Part shown: positions 1 to 8,222 of the stretch, piece after piece
How the letters are laid out: each line of letters starts with the position of its first letter
Position numbering within the stretch: position 1 is the first letter of the stretch
Assembly: GCF_947654165.1 (NCBI RefSeq)
Contig: NZ_CANTKB010000001.1
Location: 62,001 to 126,000, forward strand
From: an uncultured Blautia sp.
GTDB taxonomy: Bacteria > Bacillota > Clostridia > Lachnospirales > Lachnospiraceae
Reading direction: 5' to 3'
Length of the DNA stretch: 64,000 bases
The notes under the pieces: model-generated
Databases searched by the model: none
The model's input: only the letters and a program-made list of their open reading frames with translations
What the model was told of the DNA's origin: nothing
Made by a program: the position numbers and the translations under genes

Positions 1-608
1 ATCTGTGCGTACTCCATCCGCACATCGTCAAAAGCGTCATGCTGGGGCTTGATCTGGATCACGGATTCAAATTCTTTCATGTTGCTGTGGTGATTGATGA
101 ATGACAACTGGAAATGGATACTGCTGTCAAAGTAATTCAGGAAGTCACACCAATTCTCGAAAATAGCGTTCTTGTCCTCGTTCTGTGCCAACTGATAGTT
201 AATATCGTAAAAACGGATGGTTTTGGAATAATATTTATCCTGCACCCGGCAGATCCCGTCCCTTGCCATTTCCCGGTAAGGGATGGATTTCTGAGCGGAC
301 AGCCGTTTTTCCTCCGCTTTTTTGTCCGCCTTCTTCTTTAATCCCCTCGTGGTACTGCCCACAGTTTTCTTACGAGCAGTATGCTCCGGACGAGACTTGC
401 CCTGTCCCTGGACACTCCGTTCTACGGATACGCCTTTCTGTTCCTTCGCAGGCTTCCGTTTCTCTCTTTTCTCTGCTTTTCTGCGGGCCTTTTCCTGTTT
501 CGCCGCTTCTTTTGCAGCCGCTTTCCTGGCCTTTTTCTCATAACGTGCCAGCCTGCGGTATTTTCTCTTTCTCCGCTTATCTACTGCGATTTCTTCTCTT
601 TTTCCCAA
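1..608 (-). CDS. VirB4-type conjugation ATPase, N-terminal part (cut by window edge)
   Basis: Absent from simple ATG-based ORF calls because it starts with TTG at 608 and runs off the left edge. A GGAGGGG Shine-Dalgarno lies six bases upstream, inside the 3' end of prgI. The first ~100 residues are a Lys/Arg/Ala-rich cytoplasmic stretch. The conserved VirB4 N-terminal domain follows, with recognisable pieces such as KSIPYREM, SKTIRFYDINYQLA and FENWCDFLNYFDSS. VirB4 is the ATPase that powers the mating-pair type IV secretion channel. The Walker motifs are outside the window. The 32-bp overlap with prgI indicates translational coupling. Confidence 0.85.
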   Translation of the reverse strand, partial: MGKREEIAVDKRRKRKYRRLARYEKKARKAAAKEAAKQEKARRKAEKREKRKPAKEQKGVSVERSVQGQGKSRPEHTARKKTVGSTTRGLKKKADKKAEEKRLSAQKSIPYREMARDGICRVQDKYYSKTIRFYDINYQLAQNEDKNAIFENWCDFLNYFDSSIHFQLSFINHHSNMKEFESVIQIKPQHDAFDDVRMEYAQ

Positions 609-960
609 GAGGCTCCCCTCCTTTCTTCTGGTCAGCCGGCGTTTCTTCCATCTCATAGAAATTCTCCACCTCATACCTGCGGATCGCAGGCTTTAGGTAC
701 TTCACCGTCACGATATTCCATAAAATTTTCTCCAGGGGAAGTCCGTCCTTTTCGTACATGGCGAAAAGAAACGCCGGAAGCATGAGAAGCACCATACCGG
801 TGGCAGCATTGGTTGTTCCGATCAACTCCCGTGTGAGAAAATAAAAAGGCAGCCCAATGGCCGCCGCTGCCGACAGACAGATGATCTGTCTTTTTGTCAG
901 GTTCAATACTACTTTATTTTTTACTTTCGTCAGGTCTTTTGGTACGCTGACAAACGCCAT
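577..960 (-). CDS. PrgI family conjugation membrane protein
   Basis: This 127-residue protein has the PrgI-family layout. A short N-terminus is followed by two adjacent membrane segments (about residues 26-45 and 54-72) and a charged cytoplasmic tail containing the YLKPAIRRYEVENF block. PrgI proteins are VirB3-like inner-membrane parts of Gram-positive conjugation channels and sit just upstream of VirB4, as here. The last 32 bp overlap the TTG-started virB4. The basic tail ends in KKRRNRSR. Confidence 0.85.
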   Translation of the reverse strand: MAFVSVPKDLTKVKNKVVLNLTKRQIICLSAAAAIGLPFYFLTRELIGTTNAATGMVLLMLPAFLFAMYEKDGLPLEKILWNIVTVKYLKPAIRRYEVENFYEMEETPADQKKGGEPLGKKRRNRSR

Positions 961-987
961 AAATATACTCCTTTCCCAATTTATATG

Positions 988-1860
988 TTAATGCGCATTA
1001 AAGATCGAGCGGCTCAAACTTGCCGTTTTCATCAAACTGAAACAGAGAATCACTGTGTAAGCCGCCACGCCAAAGAGCGCCGAGTGCATGTTATCGGAGA
1101 TTTCAATGGTAGATACCAGCACTGCATAAATGCCGACGCATACCATCATAAAAAATCCCTGAAAACCGAGAGCTAAAAGCCCACGGAGATAGTTATTTCC
1201 CACCTGCCCCCATTCTCGGTTGGAAAGCGTGGCAAATGGGATCGGCGCAACCGAGGTATAAAGGTAGATCTCAATCATACGGCCATATAAAATGACCGTA
1301 ATCAGGACAGACAGAATCTTCATACATAAGCTGACGAGCATACTCTCCAGGGCAAGCACAACCAGCTCCCCTACATTCATAGATTCCATAGCGGTATTCA
1401 TAGCATCCAGCATGGAGTCCACATTGATCGCTGTATCAGAACTGATCACACCTCCCGCCGCATTGACTACATACTGTCCCACATCAAAGACCGCCATAGT
1501 AATCGTGAAGGTATTGGAAACCAGCCAGACCGCCACCCACATCTTGAAGAAATATTTAAAAAACATCCAGGTGTCGATCTCGTGCATGTTATTCTTTTCC
1601 GTCAGCATGGAAATCAGCTCATAGCACAGCACAAACGTGATGATCATCCCCGCAATGGGGATAATCACCGAGTTTGACAGGTTCTGTATCAGGCTGAAAA
1701 TGCTACCGTTCCATGCCTGGGGCGTCTGTCCAACCTGGGACGCAATCTCCCCGGTCTTTTCATTGACATCTGTGAACATTGTAGTCAGGTTGGACGTTAC
1801 CATCCCCGTCAGAAGATCCCTCATCCAGTTCTCGATTGCCTCGAAAATGCCATCGAACAT
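988..1860 (-). CDS. VirB6/TrbL-like polytopic conjugation protein
   Basis: The 290-residue protein has an N-terminal amphipathic region (FEAIENWMRDLLTGMV) and about six hydrophobic segments, which is the family pattern of the VirB6/TrbL-like channel proteins of Tn1549-type elements (CD0411-like). It lies between the small Maff2 protein and PrgI in the usual order. It probably forms part of the membrane pore of the transfer apparatus. Family assignment comes from topology, motifs and context, and no catalytic site is expected. Confidence 0.8.
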   Translation of the reverse strand: MFDGIFEAIENWMRDLLTGMVTSNLTTMFTDVNEKTGEIASQVGQTPQAWNGSIFSLIQNLSNSVIIPIAGMIITFVLCYELISMLTEKNNMHEIDTWMFFKYFFKMWVAVWLVSNTFTITMAVFDVGQYVVNAAGGVISSDTAINVDSMLDAMNTAMESMNVGELVVLALESMLVSLCMKILSVLITVILYGRMIEIYLYTSVAPIPFATLSNREWGQVGNNYLRGLLALGFQGFFMMVCVGIYAVLVSTIEISDNMHSALFGVAAYTVILCFSLMKTASLSRSIFNAH

Positions 1861-1880
1861 AAATGAGTCCCCTTTCTACG

Positions 1881-2093
1881 TCAGAACAGCCCTCCAAGTA
1901 AGGGGATAAGCTGCGTTCCGATCAGGACTACCCCTCCTCCGGCCATAAGTTGTTTAATTCCCTGGCTTTTAGCCCCTGGATTGTCATTTCCGTATCCTTC
2001 CAGCAGGTTGATCACGCCCCATACTGCAAGGCCGGCTCCAATGGCTACCACTAAGGTTTGTAAAATTGAAATTGCGGAACTAAAAAAAGCCAT
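1881..2093 (-). CDS. Maff2 family small membrane protein
   Basis: This is a 70-residue hydrophobic protein with two transmembrane stretches, one rich in Gly/Ala (VVAIGAGLAVWGVINLLEGYG) and one near the C-terminus (GGGVVLIGTQLIPLLGG). Size, sequence and position just upstream of the VirB6-like gene match the Maff2 family found in Clostridial conjugative elements. The layout resembles VirB2-like pilin subunits, although a pilin role is an inference. Confidence 0.85.
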   Translation of the reverse strand: MAFFSSAISILQTLVVAIGAGLAVWGVINLLEGYGNDNPGAKSQGIKQLMAGGGVVLIGTQLIPLLGGLF

Positions 2094-2217
2094 ATATTAC
2101 CTGGGAATCGGATTCCTTTCCGGCTTATCGGCAGAGACAAAAAAAGAGCCGCCATCTTTCCATAGCCGCCCAACTTTTCCGGGAATCCGGTTCCCTTATC
2201 CTTTCTCTTTTATTTTG

Positions 2218-2436
2218 TTATTCCATCATGCCCTGTCCCTGCCTGTAATTTCCCGGCTCCGCCCGGATCGGCGGCCATAAGCGTAAAAACCTCACTGGAA
2301 GCAGGACAGCTTCCCTTGCCTTCACCGGAAGCATTTCCTGCCATTCTTTCCCAAAATAATCTTTTGGAGAATTCGGACGGGAAAGCGCACGGACAATAGT
2401 CGCCAGAACATCAACCGCCTCTGTAAAAAAATCCAT
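2218..2436 (-). CDS. Small ICE protein of unknown function (72 aa)
   Basis: I do not recognise this protein. The ATG at 2436 is chosen over one further upstream because it has a GGAAAGGGGAG Shine-Dalgarno at proper spacing and excludes the palindromic repeats at 2452-2510 from the coding region. The product begins MDFFTEAVDVLATIVRA, an amphipathic helix resembling the N-termini of Maff2-type proteins, followed by a basic and proline-rich segment. It may be a degenerate or divergent companion of the Maff2 gene that follows after about 120 bp. Confidence 0.55.
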   Translation of the reverse strand: MDFFTEAVDVLATIVRALSRPNSPKDYFGKEWQEMLPVKAREAVLLPVRFLRLWPPIRAEPGNYRQGQGMME

Positions 2437-2451
2437 AAACTCCCCTTTCCA

Positions 2452-2476
2452 ACTTTGCGACATCGTGTCGCAAGGT
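2452..2476. repeat. 25-bp palindrome, copy 1
   Basis: Arms follow the pattern ACTTTGCGxCAC and GTGxCGCAAAGT around a central base. This copy has two departures (CAT in the left arm, AAGGT at the right end). It lies immediately upstream of the small gene starting at 2436. Confidence 0.8.
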
Positions 2477-2485
2477 TTTCCTGTC

Positions 2486-2510
2486 ACTTTACGTCACCGT
2501 GTCGTAAAGT
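2486..2510. repeat. 25-bp palindrome, copy 2 (with compensating changes)
   Basis: Same palindrome as its neighbours, but both arms carry a matched substitution: ACTTTACG on the left and CGTAAAGT on the right. Symmetry is kept although the sequence changed. It is 34 bp from copy 1 and 40 bp from copy 3, start to start. Confidence 0.85.
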
Positions 2511-2525
2511 TAGCATGGTTGTATC

Positions 2526-2550
2526 ACTTTGCGTCACCGTGTCGCAAAGT
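2526..2550. repeat. 25-bp palindrome, copy 3 (best match)
   Basis: Exact outer arms ACTTTGCG and CGCAAAGT with inner CAC-C-GTG. It overlaps the last codons and stop of the 74-residue gene at 2534-2758, so part of that protein's C-terminus (DFATR) is encoded by the palindrome. Confidence 0.85.
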
Positions 2551-2758
2551 CCGTTTCTTCCAGATGTGCCATCACATCTTTCAAGATAGAGTACCGCACC
2601 CCAAATACATACCGGGCAAAATCCTCCAACTGCTTTTCCTCATAATCTGAAAGCGGCATCCGCCGCAGCTCAAACCAGACCGCCCGTTTATGGTCTGGAA
2701 GATCGGAAATATACTGGCAGCCGATTTTTGCCTGCATATCCCGGAAAATATCACTCAT
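2534..2758 (-). CDS. Small ICE protein of unknown function (74 aa)
   Basis: I do not recognise a family. The start ATG overlaps the virD4 stop codon as ATGA, so it is probably translated by coupling with virD4. The product is soluble and rich in charged residues (MSDIFRDMQAKIGCQYISDL at the N-terminus). Its final codons fall inside palindrome copy 3. Conserved position behind virD4 suggests an accessory role in transfer, without direct evidence. Confidence 0.65.
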   Translation of the reverse strand: MSDIFRDMQAKIGCQYISDLPDHKRAVWFELRRMPLSDYEEKQLEDFARYVFGVRYSILKDVMAHLEETDFATR

Positions 2759-3147
2759 TCATTTTCCTCCCCCTCTACTTCAAACAGGTCAAATTTCTCT
2801 TTCATCCGCAGCTTTAGCGAGTGTTTCATATATGCCTCCACATCAAAGCTGTTCTTCTTGTCATAGTCCGACAATTCCTTATACCGCTTGTGCCGGGTAA
2901 TATCGAACTTATCACTGAAAAACGGGCGCACCCCACGGAGCTGCAGAATACACTTGTTCCCGTCCATCACGGCAAGTTCATCCCGGCTCATCAGCTCCTT
3001 CCCGGTTTTCTGATAATTCAGTCCGTATGAACGGCTCTGTCCACGGGTGTCCGAGGTGTTATAAAGGTCTATCGTCTCTTTTCCAAGCGTCTCCGAGATC
3101 TCTTTTAACGTGCTTCCCTCCTTGCCGCCCAGGAAAAGCATGGTGTC
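2755..3147 (-). CDS. VirD4/TraG coupling protein, 3' exon (C-terminal 130 aa)
   Basis: The segment resumes the virD4 reading frame right after the group II intron. The 5' exon ends ...ETILGNC and this exon begins DTMLFLGGKEGSTLKEI, the continuous conserved VirD4 sequence. An ATG three codons in would give a 128-residue free-standing ORF, but it lacks sense without the ATPase domain. The C-terminus ends in acidic VEGEENE. Translation continues by a 4-bp overlap into the 74-residue gene. Confidence 0.85.
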   Translation of the reverse strand, partial: DTMLFLGGKEGSTLKEISETLGKETIDLYNTSDTRGQSRSYGLNYQKTGKELMSRDELAVMDGNKCILQLRGVRPFFSDKFDITRHKRYKELSDYDKKNSFDVEAYMKHSLKLRMKEKFDLFEVEGEENE

Positions 3148-3198
3148 ATGAGGTAAGGTTCAGCTCATCCTTTGCAGGACTTGCATCCCCTCCCTCCC

Positions 3199-3232
3199 AA
3201 ACCGCACGTACACCTCTCGATGTATACGGCTT
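3199..3232 (-). ncRNA. Group II intron domain V
   Basis: The minus strand reads AAGCCGTATAC, then ATCGAGAGGT, then GTACGTGCGGTTT. This folds as the standard 34-nt domain V: AGC catalytic triad at the base, a bulge, a short distal helix and a GNRA-like cap. It lies between the reverse transcriptase stop and the 3' splice site, as expected. Confidence 0.85.
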
Positions 3233-3254
3233 TCCGCTTATTATATTTGCGGTA

Positions 3255-5084
3255 TTAAGAATGAATCCGTTTATGACATTCGGGGCATACCACAAGAGTT
3301 TTCCGTCTCCTTTTGCGCATAAGGAGTACCCACTCCGCATTGCCCTTTAAGTCTTTTAGTTTCTTTACTTGATGGATTTCCAGATTTCTGCAATCCTTTC
3401 CACAAAGTTCACAGGTATGGCGTTCTACTCTCTGTTTCAGAGTGTTGGTTTTAGCGTATTTTGAGAACTGCGGAAGTTCGCTCACATTGTCAAACTTCGT
3501 AGCTGATTCTTTTCGCTTAAACCCGTCTCTGTAAAAGGTCGTGATTTTCCTTCCTGCTCTGGTATCGTATGCGATTGTAAACAGACCTCCGACACAATAT
3601 CTGCGCTTGATTTCGTGAACATTTGTTTTATACTTACAGGCAAATGTCTTGTACATACTGTACTTCATAAGATTGGCAAATCTGCCTATCTTAAAGGAAT
3701 CATTCGCTATGGCATAATAGTTGTAAAGTCCACGAACTTCCGCATTATATCTTGCCAGAATTTCTATATCGCTTTGGTTTACCAGTTTTCCCCTGTGCAG
3801 GGCTACAAATCTTTCTTTTCCGTTTTCGCTAATCTTGATTTTGATTGCATGATATTCCAGTAACTTCCCTACCCATTTTTCTCTGGGTACAAGCAGTTTC
3901 ACCACACCTGCATTGCTTCTGATTTTGTATCCTCCTGCGGATTTCTTTAAATCCTGACTTCTGGATACCGTAATGTCGTAGCCTAAAAATCTGGCTCTGT
4001 CTCCTGTATGCGTAACTTTAGTTTTGGTTTCAGACATTTCCAAATCCAGTTCTTCCCTGAGGAATTTTCCGACGTCCGCTTTAATCTGTTCTGCGTCCGC
4101 TTTGCTCCCAATTACTCCAATAATGAAATCATCAGCGTAACGGGTGTACTGAATCCGTTTATACGTCTCATCTAAAGGTTCGGTAGGAGTTAGTTGTCGT
4201 GCTTGCTTTTCAAGCGATTTCAAGTGCCTATTGCGTTCCCTGCGTTCTTCTGGAGATAAATCCGCCCACTTCTTTTTGCCCATACATCTGTAATAGGATG
4301 CCTTTTTGACAACTTTATTGTAGTCGGAGTTCATTTGTTTCTTCTTTCCTCGGTTATATTTCTGTGCGTATTCTTCCATAAATTTGTCTAATTCATGGAG
4401 ATACACGTTCGCAAGCACTGGACTGACACCTGACCCCTGCGGTACACCGCTGTATGTCCGATTGTACGTCCATTGCTCCATATATCCTGCTTTTACGAAT
4501 TTCCAGATAAGTTGTAGGAACATTTCATCATCAATGCGTTTTCTCAGCAATCTGATGATTGTGTGGTGATTAAAACTGTCGAAGCAGGCGTGTATATCAC
4601 CCTCAACAAACCAGTTCGTTCCCGTAAAGGTTTTCTGAATCTGGTATAATGCTGTCTGACAGCTTTTGTTTGGTCTGAACCCATGAGATGTTTTCTTAAA
4701 CACAGGCTCATAAATGCTTTCTAAAATCATTTTCACTACTTCCTGCACCAGTTTGTCATTGCCCGACTGGATTCCCAACGGGCGCTTTTTATTACTGTTT
4801 TTCTTAGCAATATATTCCCTGCGTGCAGGTTTTGGCAGGTAACTTTTATCTCGCATGGATTCAATAATCTTTTGGATTCTTTCGTCACTCATGCCATCAA
4901 TGGTAGTTCCATCTGCACCGGCAGTCATACTGCCTGTGTTTGCATATATGTTTTTATATGCAAGCCAGTAGAACTCTGGATTGTACAGATTCCGATATAA
5001 TCTCTGAAACCTGTAAGATTCATTCTTTGACTTTTCCGTCAAACTACTTAATACTTGGATTGGATTTCTCAATGCCTCTCGCAC
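3255..5084 (-). CDS. ltrA: Group II intron reverse transcriptase/maturase with HNH endonuclease
   Basis: This is the multifunctional intron-encoded protein of 609 residues. It has reverse transcriptase blocks in order (KRPLGIQSGNDKLVQ, HGFRPNKSCQTAL, VEGDIHACFDSF, SGVPQGSGVSPVLANVYLH) and the catalytic YADD near residue 315. A maturase X region follows, and the C-terminal HNH zinc finger reads CELCGK...LEIHQVK...VVCPECHKRIH. The start is a GTG with an AAAGGA motif upstream. It helps the intron RNA splice and inserts it into new DNA sites by target-primed reverse transcription. All key motifs look intact, so the intron is probably active. Confidence 0.93.
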   Translation of the reverse strand: MREALRNPIQVLSSLTEKSKNESYRFQRLYRNLYNPEFYWLAYKNIYANTGSMTAGADGTTIDGMSDERIQKIIESMRDKSYLPKPARREYIAKKNSNKKRPLGIQSGNDKLVQEVVKMILESIYEPVFKKTSHGFRPNKSCQTALYQIQKTFTGTNWFVEGDIHACFDSFNHHTIIRLLRKRIDDEMFLQLIWKFVKAGYMEQWTYNRTYSGVPQGSGVSPVLANVYLHELDKFMEEYAQKYNRGKKKQMNSDYNKVVKKASYYRCMGKKKWADLSPEERRERNRHLKSLEKQARQLTPTEPLDETYKRIQYTRYADDFIIGVIGSKADAEQIKADVGKFLREELDLEMSETKTKVTHTGDRARFLGYDITVSRSQDLKKSAGGYKIRSNAGVVKLLVPREKWVGKLLEYHAIKIKISENGKERFVALHRGKLVNQSDIEILARYNAEVRGLYNYYAIANDSFKIGRFANLMKYSMYKTFACKYKTNVHEIKRRYCVGGLFTIAYDTRAGRKITTFYRDGFKRKESATKFDNVSELPQFSKYAKTNTLKQRVERHTCELCGKDCRNLEIHQVKKLKDLKGNAEWVLLMRKRRRKTLVVCPECHKRIHS

Positions 5085-5663
5085 CGTCCTTTCATATCGT
5101 ATTAGTAAATAAGCTGCTCCCCTTCACCATGTGAACGCCATTAACGTCTCGGACTACTATGGGAGCTGTGTGACCATGCCCGTTACCGGGTTTAGGTCAT
5201 CCCCAGTTAGTATTTATAGAATTAGCGTTTCGTGTTGTCGGCACCGACTTTCGCCATTTACCCGCTGTCTTGCGGTTGTCCTTCCATGAGTATCGCTTGC
5301 TTTCATAACTGCGAAATGAAACCAACATGGAATGGCATACGTTTCAATCCTTTTCGTATGCGGAGTGCGGATTCCCCCACTCTGGCTATCGTTCAGGCAG
5401 TTTAGCTTTATACCTCATACACGAATTTTTATTCTTGAATTTTCAGATACACAGGATTAGTACCTTATCATTCAGGCTCTCGTCTATTGACAAGAGCGAC
5501 AACATGCTACACTCCCCTTCGGGTTTCCCCTCTCGGATAAGTTGTAGAATAATAGGTTGTGATTTTTCATCACTTGATACTTTTACCTACTGCTTGCTAA
5601 AGGCAGTATTCCATAAATACCACGCCGCCGAATTTATAATGCGCTGGCGACTTCTGGGCGCAC

Positions 5664-7214
5664 GCAATTCCCCAGAATGGTTTCGGCAGCATCTTTATAG
5701 ATGGTCTTTAACTGGCTCTGCGACTGCAAAATAATAGAAGCCGAGATTTCCCGGCTCCGGATCGTTGCGATCAGCTTATCGAATTTCGGGATTTGCCCGA
5801 TATTGGCAAACTCATCAAGTAAAAGCCTTACATGATAAGGCAGCCGTCCTCCATGCACATCATCCGCCCGGTCACAGAGCAGATTAAAAAGCTGGGTATA
5901 CATGATCGCCACAATAAAGTTAAACGTATCATCCGTGTCCGAGATAATGACAAACATGGCTGTCCGCTGATCCCCCAGCATATCCAGTTCCATCTCGTCA
6001 TAGCTGGTCAGTTCCCTAAGCTCCGCTATATCAAAGGGTGCAAGCCTGGCTCCGCAGGAAATAAGGATGGATTTTGCTGTCTTTCCCGCCGCCAGTTTAT
6101 ATTTCTTATACTGGCGCACAGCAAAATGCTCCGGTTTCTCCCGTTCCAGCTCTTCAAACAGTTCATCCACCGCATTTTTAAATTCTTCATCATCTTCCCT
6201 GGCTTCGGACGCATTGATCAGCTCTAAAAGCGTAGAGAAGTTCTGTTCCTCCTCCGGCGCTTCATAGTAGATGTAACCAATCAGCGCACAGTACAAAAGT
6301 CTCTCGGCTTTCACCCAAAAATCCTCGGAAGATTTCTCTCCCTCCCCTTTGGTATTGGCGATAATCGTATTCACCAACTTCAGAATATCTTTCTCGCTGC
6401 GGATATACATGAAGGGATTATAGTGCATACTTTTTTTGAAATTGATCGTGTTCAGCACTTTGATCTTATAAGGCTCATAGATCACTTTTCCATTTTTGTC
6501 ACGCTCCGGCTTCCCGTCTTTCATCTTCGGGGAACCTCTCTGCAGCATCTTCCCGCACTCCACCAGGATTGTCCCTTTCGGATCAGTGACTACATACGAA
6601 ACATTCGGCGTCATCTGCATTAAATTCGGTTTCACATAAAATCTCGTCTTACCGGAGCCGGAACCGCCGATCACGATCACATTTTTATTCCTGGCATACT
6701 TCGGCAGTTTCGGACGGCTGTTCATGGTCAGCCGTTCCGTCTGCGTCAGAAGGATATTGTTCTCAAACACCGGATCGATAAAAGGTGCTATATCCTTCTG
6801 GTTTCCCCACCGGGCAGAGCCGTACTCCACACCCTGCCGGTATTTCTTCGCATTTTTCCCTTTCAGATACACCGCCAGTTTCACCAGCAAAGCGCCGGCA
6901 GCGCCTACACAAAGATCCTGGGGATGAAAGCTGGGCAGGATACTTTGAAATGCCAGGGAAAAATTCAGGAAAAGCACCCCTAATTTTTCTATCAGGGAAT
7001 CCCCGATACAGTACCGGTACAGCCATGCCACTTTATCTATAAGATAGAATACAATCACATAGGGAATATTCATCATCAGAAGCCGTTTCCCATCAGCAGG
7101 CGGCAGATTGTTCTTAATTGTCTCCGCTAGTTTCCTCCCGCCTTTTTCAAAAAACTGTTTGAATACTTCTTTCATTGCTGTATCATTTTTCTGTTTTTTA
7201 GACTTCTTACTCAA
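5664..7214 (-). CDS. VirD4/TraG coupling protein, 5' exon (N-terminal 517 aa)
   Basis: VirD4 brings the relaxase-DNA complex to the secretion channel. The N-terminus has two membrane segments (about residues 48-70 and 102-120). Walker A reads VIGGSGSGKTRFY and Walker B reads LLLDEFANIGQIP. The frame runs into the intron for nine extra codons (VRPEVASAL) and stops. Unspliced message therefore gives a truncated protein missing the last conserved 130 residues. The TTG start overlaps the pcfB stop by four bases. Confidence 0.9.
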
Positions 7215-7729
7215 TGCTCCGGCCCACGCTCCTTCCGGCGGTCTTTCTCCCGCTCCCGGTGCTTTGCCGTCCGCTCTTTTGCCAGGGACAGTTTTTTCCT
7301 TAGAGATGGCTTTTCCCCTTTTGAGAGCTGCTTCCCGGTATATTCTTTAAAAGCAGCCGTCATAATATCCACATCCTTTGCCTTGAAAAACACATAATAC
7401 CGTGGCGGCGATACAGAAGTATCTTTTTTCAGGCTGAAATCAATATTGTACTTCCGGGCATATTTTTCAAAGGATTTGATGTTACCGTCCGTCACTTCGA
7501 TATTGGTAAGCTGACAGTTCTGTTTCATCAGCTTTTCCATACTTTGTTTTCCGTGGTATTCCACCGGCTCTTTCTGCTGTCTGGACGTTCTGGCAGCCTG
7601 CCGCTGTTCCCGCTTCATCTGCTCCATCTTCCGCAGGAGCTTTACCAGCGCATTTTTCAGTATCCGGGTAGAAATCTTCCCGCCATTGATACAAAGTGTC
7701 ACAACCTTCTGGTTGACTTCATCCTGCAT
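7211..7729 (-). CDS. PcfB family protein (DUF3801)
   Basis: The 172-residue protein has the PcfB/DUF3801 core: NQKVVTLCINGGKISTRILK at the N-terminus and a central block ending RYYVFFKAKDVDIMTAAFKEY. A very basic tail (RKKLSLAKERTAKHREREKDRR) follows. PcfB acts with the VirD4 homologue PcfC as an accessory in conjugation of plasmid pCF10, and the gene sits directly upstream of virD4 here with overlapping codons. The basic tail may contact DNA. Confidence 0.85.
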   Translation of the reverse strand: MQDEVNQKVVTLCINGGKISTRILKNALVKLLRKMEQMKREQRQAARTSRQQKEPVEYHGKQSMEKLMKQNCQLTNIEVTDGNIKSFEKYARKYNIDFSLKKDTSVSPPRYYVFFKAKDVDIMTAAFKEYTGKQLSKGEKPSLRKKLSLAKERTAKHREREKDRRKERGPEH

Positions 7730-7749
7730 ATCGGATCACCTTCTTTCCC

Positions 7750-8016
7750 TCACTCCTGGCGGCACTGACGCAGATCCAGAAGAATCTTCTGCAGGCAGTA
7801 GCCAATACAGGGAGAGTGCTGTCCATAAGGACACACTTTACAGTCTCCACGCATCCCTTTTTCTCTGCCGGGGCTATCCTGCCGTTCTTCCGGCAGAAGA
7901 TAATAACAGCGTTTCTTTGTACATTTCCGTTTCCTGCTATGCCAGAAGTAACAGTAAGCACAGTCCTGGGGCTTATCCGACGCATATTTTCCTCTATCCG
8001 TTTTCCCCGCCTGCAT
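7750..8016 (-). CDS. Cysteine-rich small ICE protein
   Basis: Several frames are open here. This one is chosen because it has a spaced cysteine array typical of metal binding: CAYCYFWHSRKRKC, then KKRC, then CKVCPYG...SPCIGYC...LRQC. The start at 8016 (88 aa) follows a GGAAAGG motif and overlaps the end of the upstream small gene by 23 bp. No family name is offered. Position between the adhesin and pcfB suggests a transfer-operon accessory protein, possibly zinc- or iron-sulfur-binding. Confidence 0.6.
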   Translation of the reverse strand: MQAGKTDRGKYASDKPQDCAYCYFWHSRKRKCTKKRCYYLLPEERQDSPGREKGMRGDCKVCPYGQHSPCIGYCLQKILLDLRQCRQE

Positions 8017-8143
8017 CCTGTCTGCCTTTCCACTCCAGTTCTTCCAATAACCTGTCCTCCCTTGCCGCAACGACAATACAGCAGTACAGTCCAAATAAGA
8101 GCAGGAACACAAGTATCCCGCCTGCAGCGATCAAACATTTCAT
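7994..8143 (-). CDS. Small single-pass membrane protein (49 aa)
   Basis: The start at 8143 has a GAGGTGG Shine-Dalgarno seven bases away; an in-frame ATG further upstream lacks one. The product is one hydrophobic segment (CLIAAGGILVFLLLFGLYCCIVVAA) and an acidic/basic tail. It lies between the giant adhesin and the Cys-rich gene. Function is unknown, and the length suits a membrane-bound accessory peptide. Confidence 0.6.
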   Translation of the reverse strand: MKCLIAAGGILVFLLLFGLYCCIVVAAREDRLLEELEWKGRQDAGGENG

Positions 8144-8222
8144 TTTTATCCACCTCTTTCTAAAAACAAAAAGGACGCTCATGGAAGCACACGGCTATCC
8201 ACAAACGCCCAATCCTATCGTA

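Larger units (their letters stand above)
3148..5663 (-). mobile_element. Complete group II intron inserted in virD4
   Basis: On the minus strand the intron starts with GTGCG at 5663, the group II 5' consensus (GUGYG), and ends ...CTCAT at 3148. Removing these 2516 bp joins GGGAATTGC to GACACCATG and restores one virD4 frame of 647 codons. It contains a reverse transcriptase gene (3255-5084) in domain IV and a clear domain V at about 3199-3232. A possible EBS1 (GCAGTT on the intron strand, plus positions 5308-5313) could pair with the last six exon bases by Watson-Crick and G-U pairs. The EBS1 call is tentative. Confidence 0.92.

Noticed and set aside
2452..2550. Clustered palindromes as a CRISPR array or as terminators
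   Set aside because: Three copies of 25 bp with 9 and 15 bp between them are too short for spacers, no cas gene is near, and no T-run follows.
3615..5134. Plus-strand frames opposite the intron reverse transcriptase
   Set aside because: All are shadows of the minus-strand enzyme with no starts or families.
7719..8153. 144-residue minus-strand frame overlapping pcfB start
   Set aside because: It competes with the Cys-rich frame, which has regular CxxC-type spacing and a better start.
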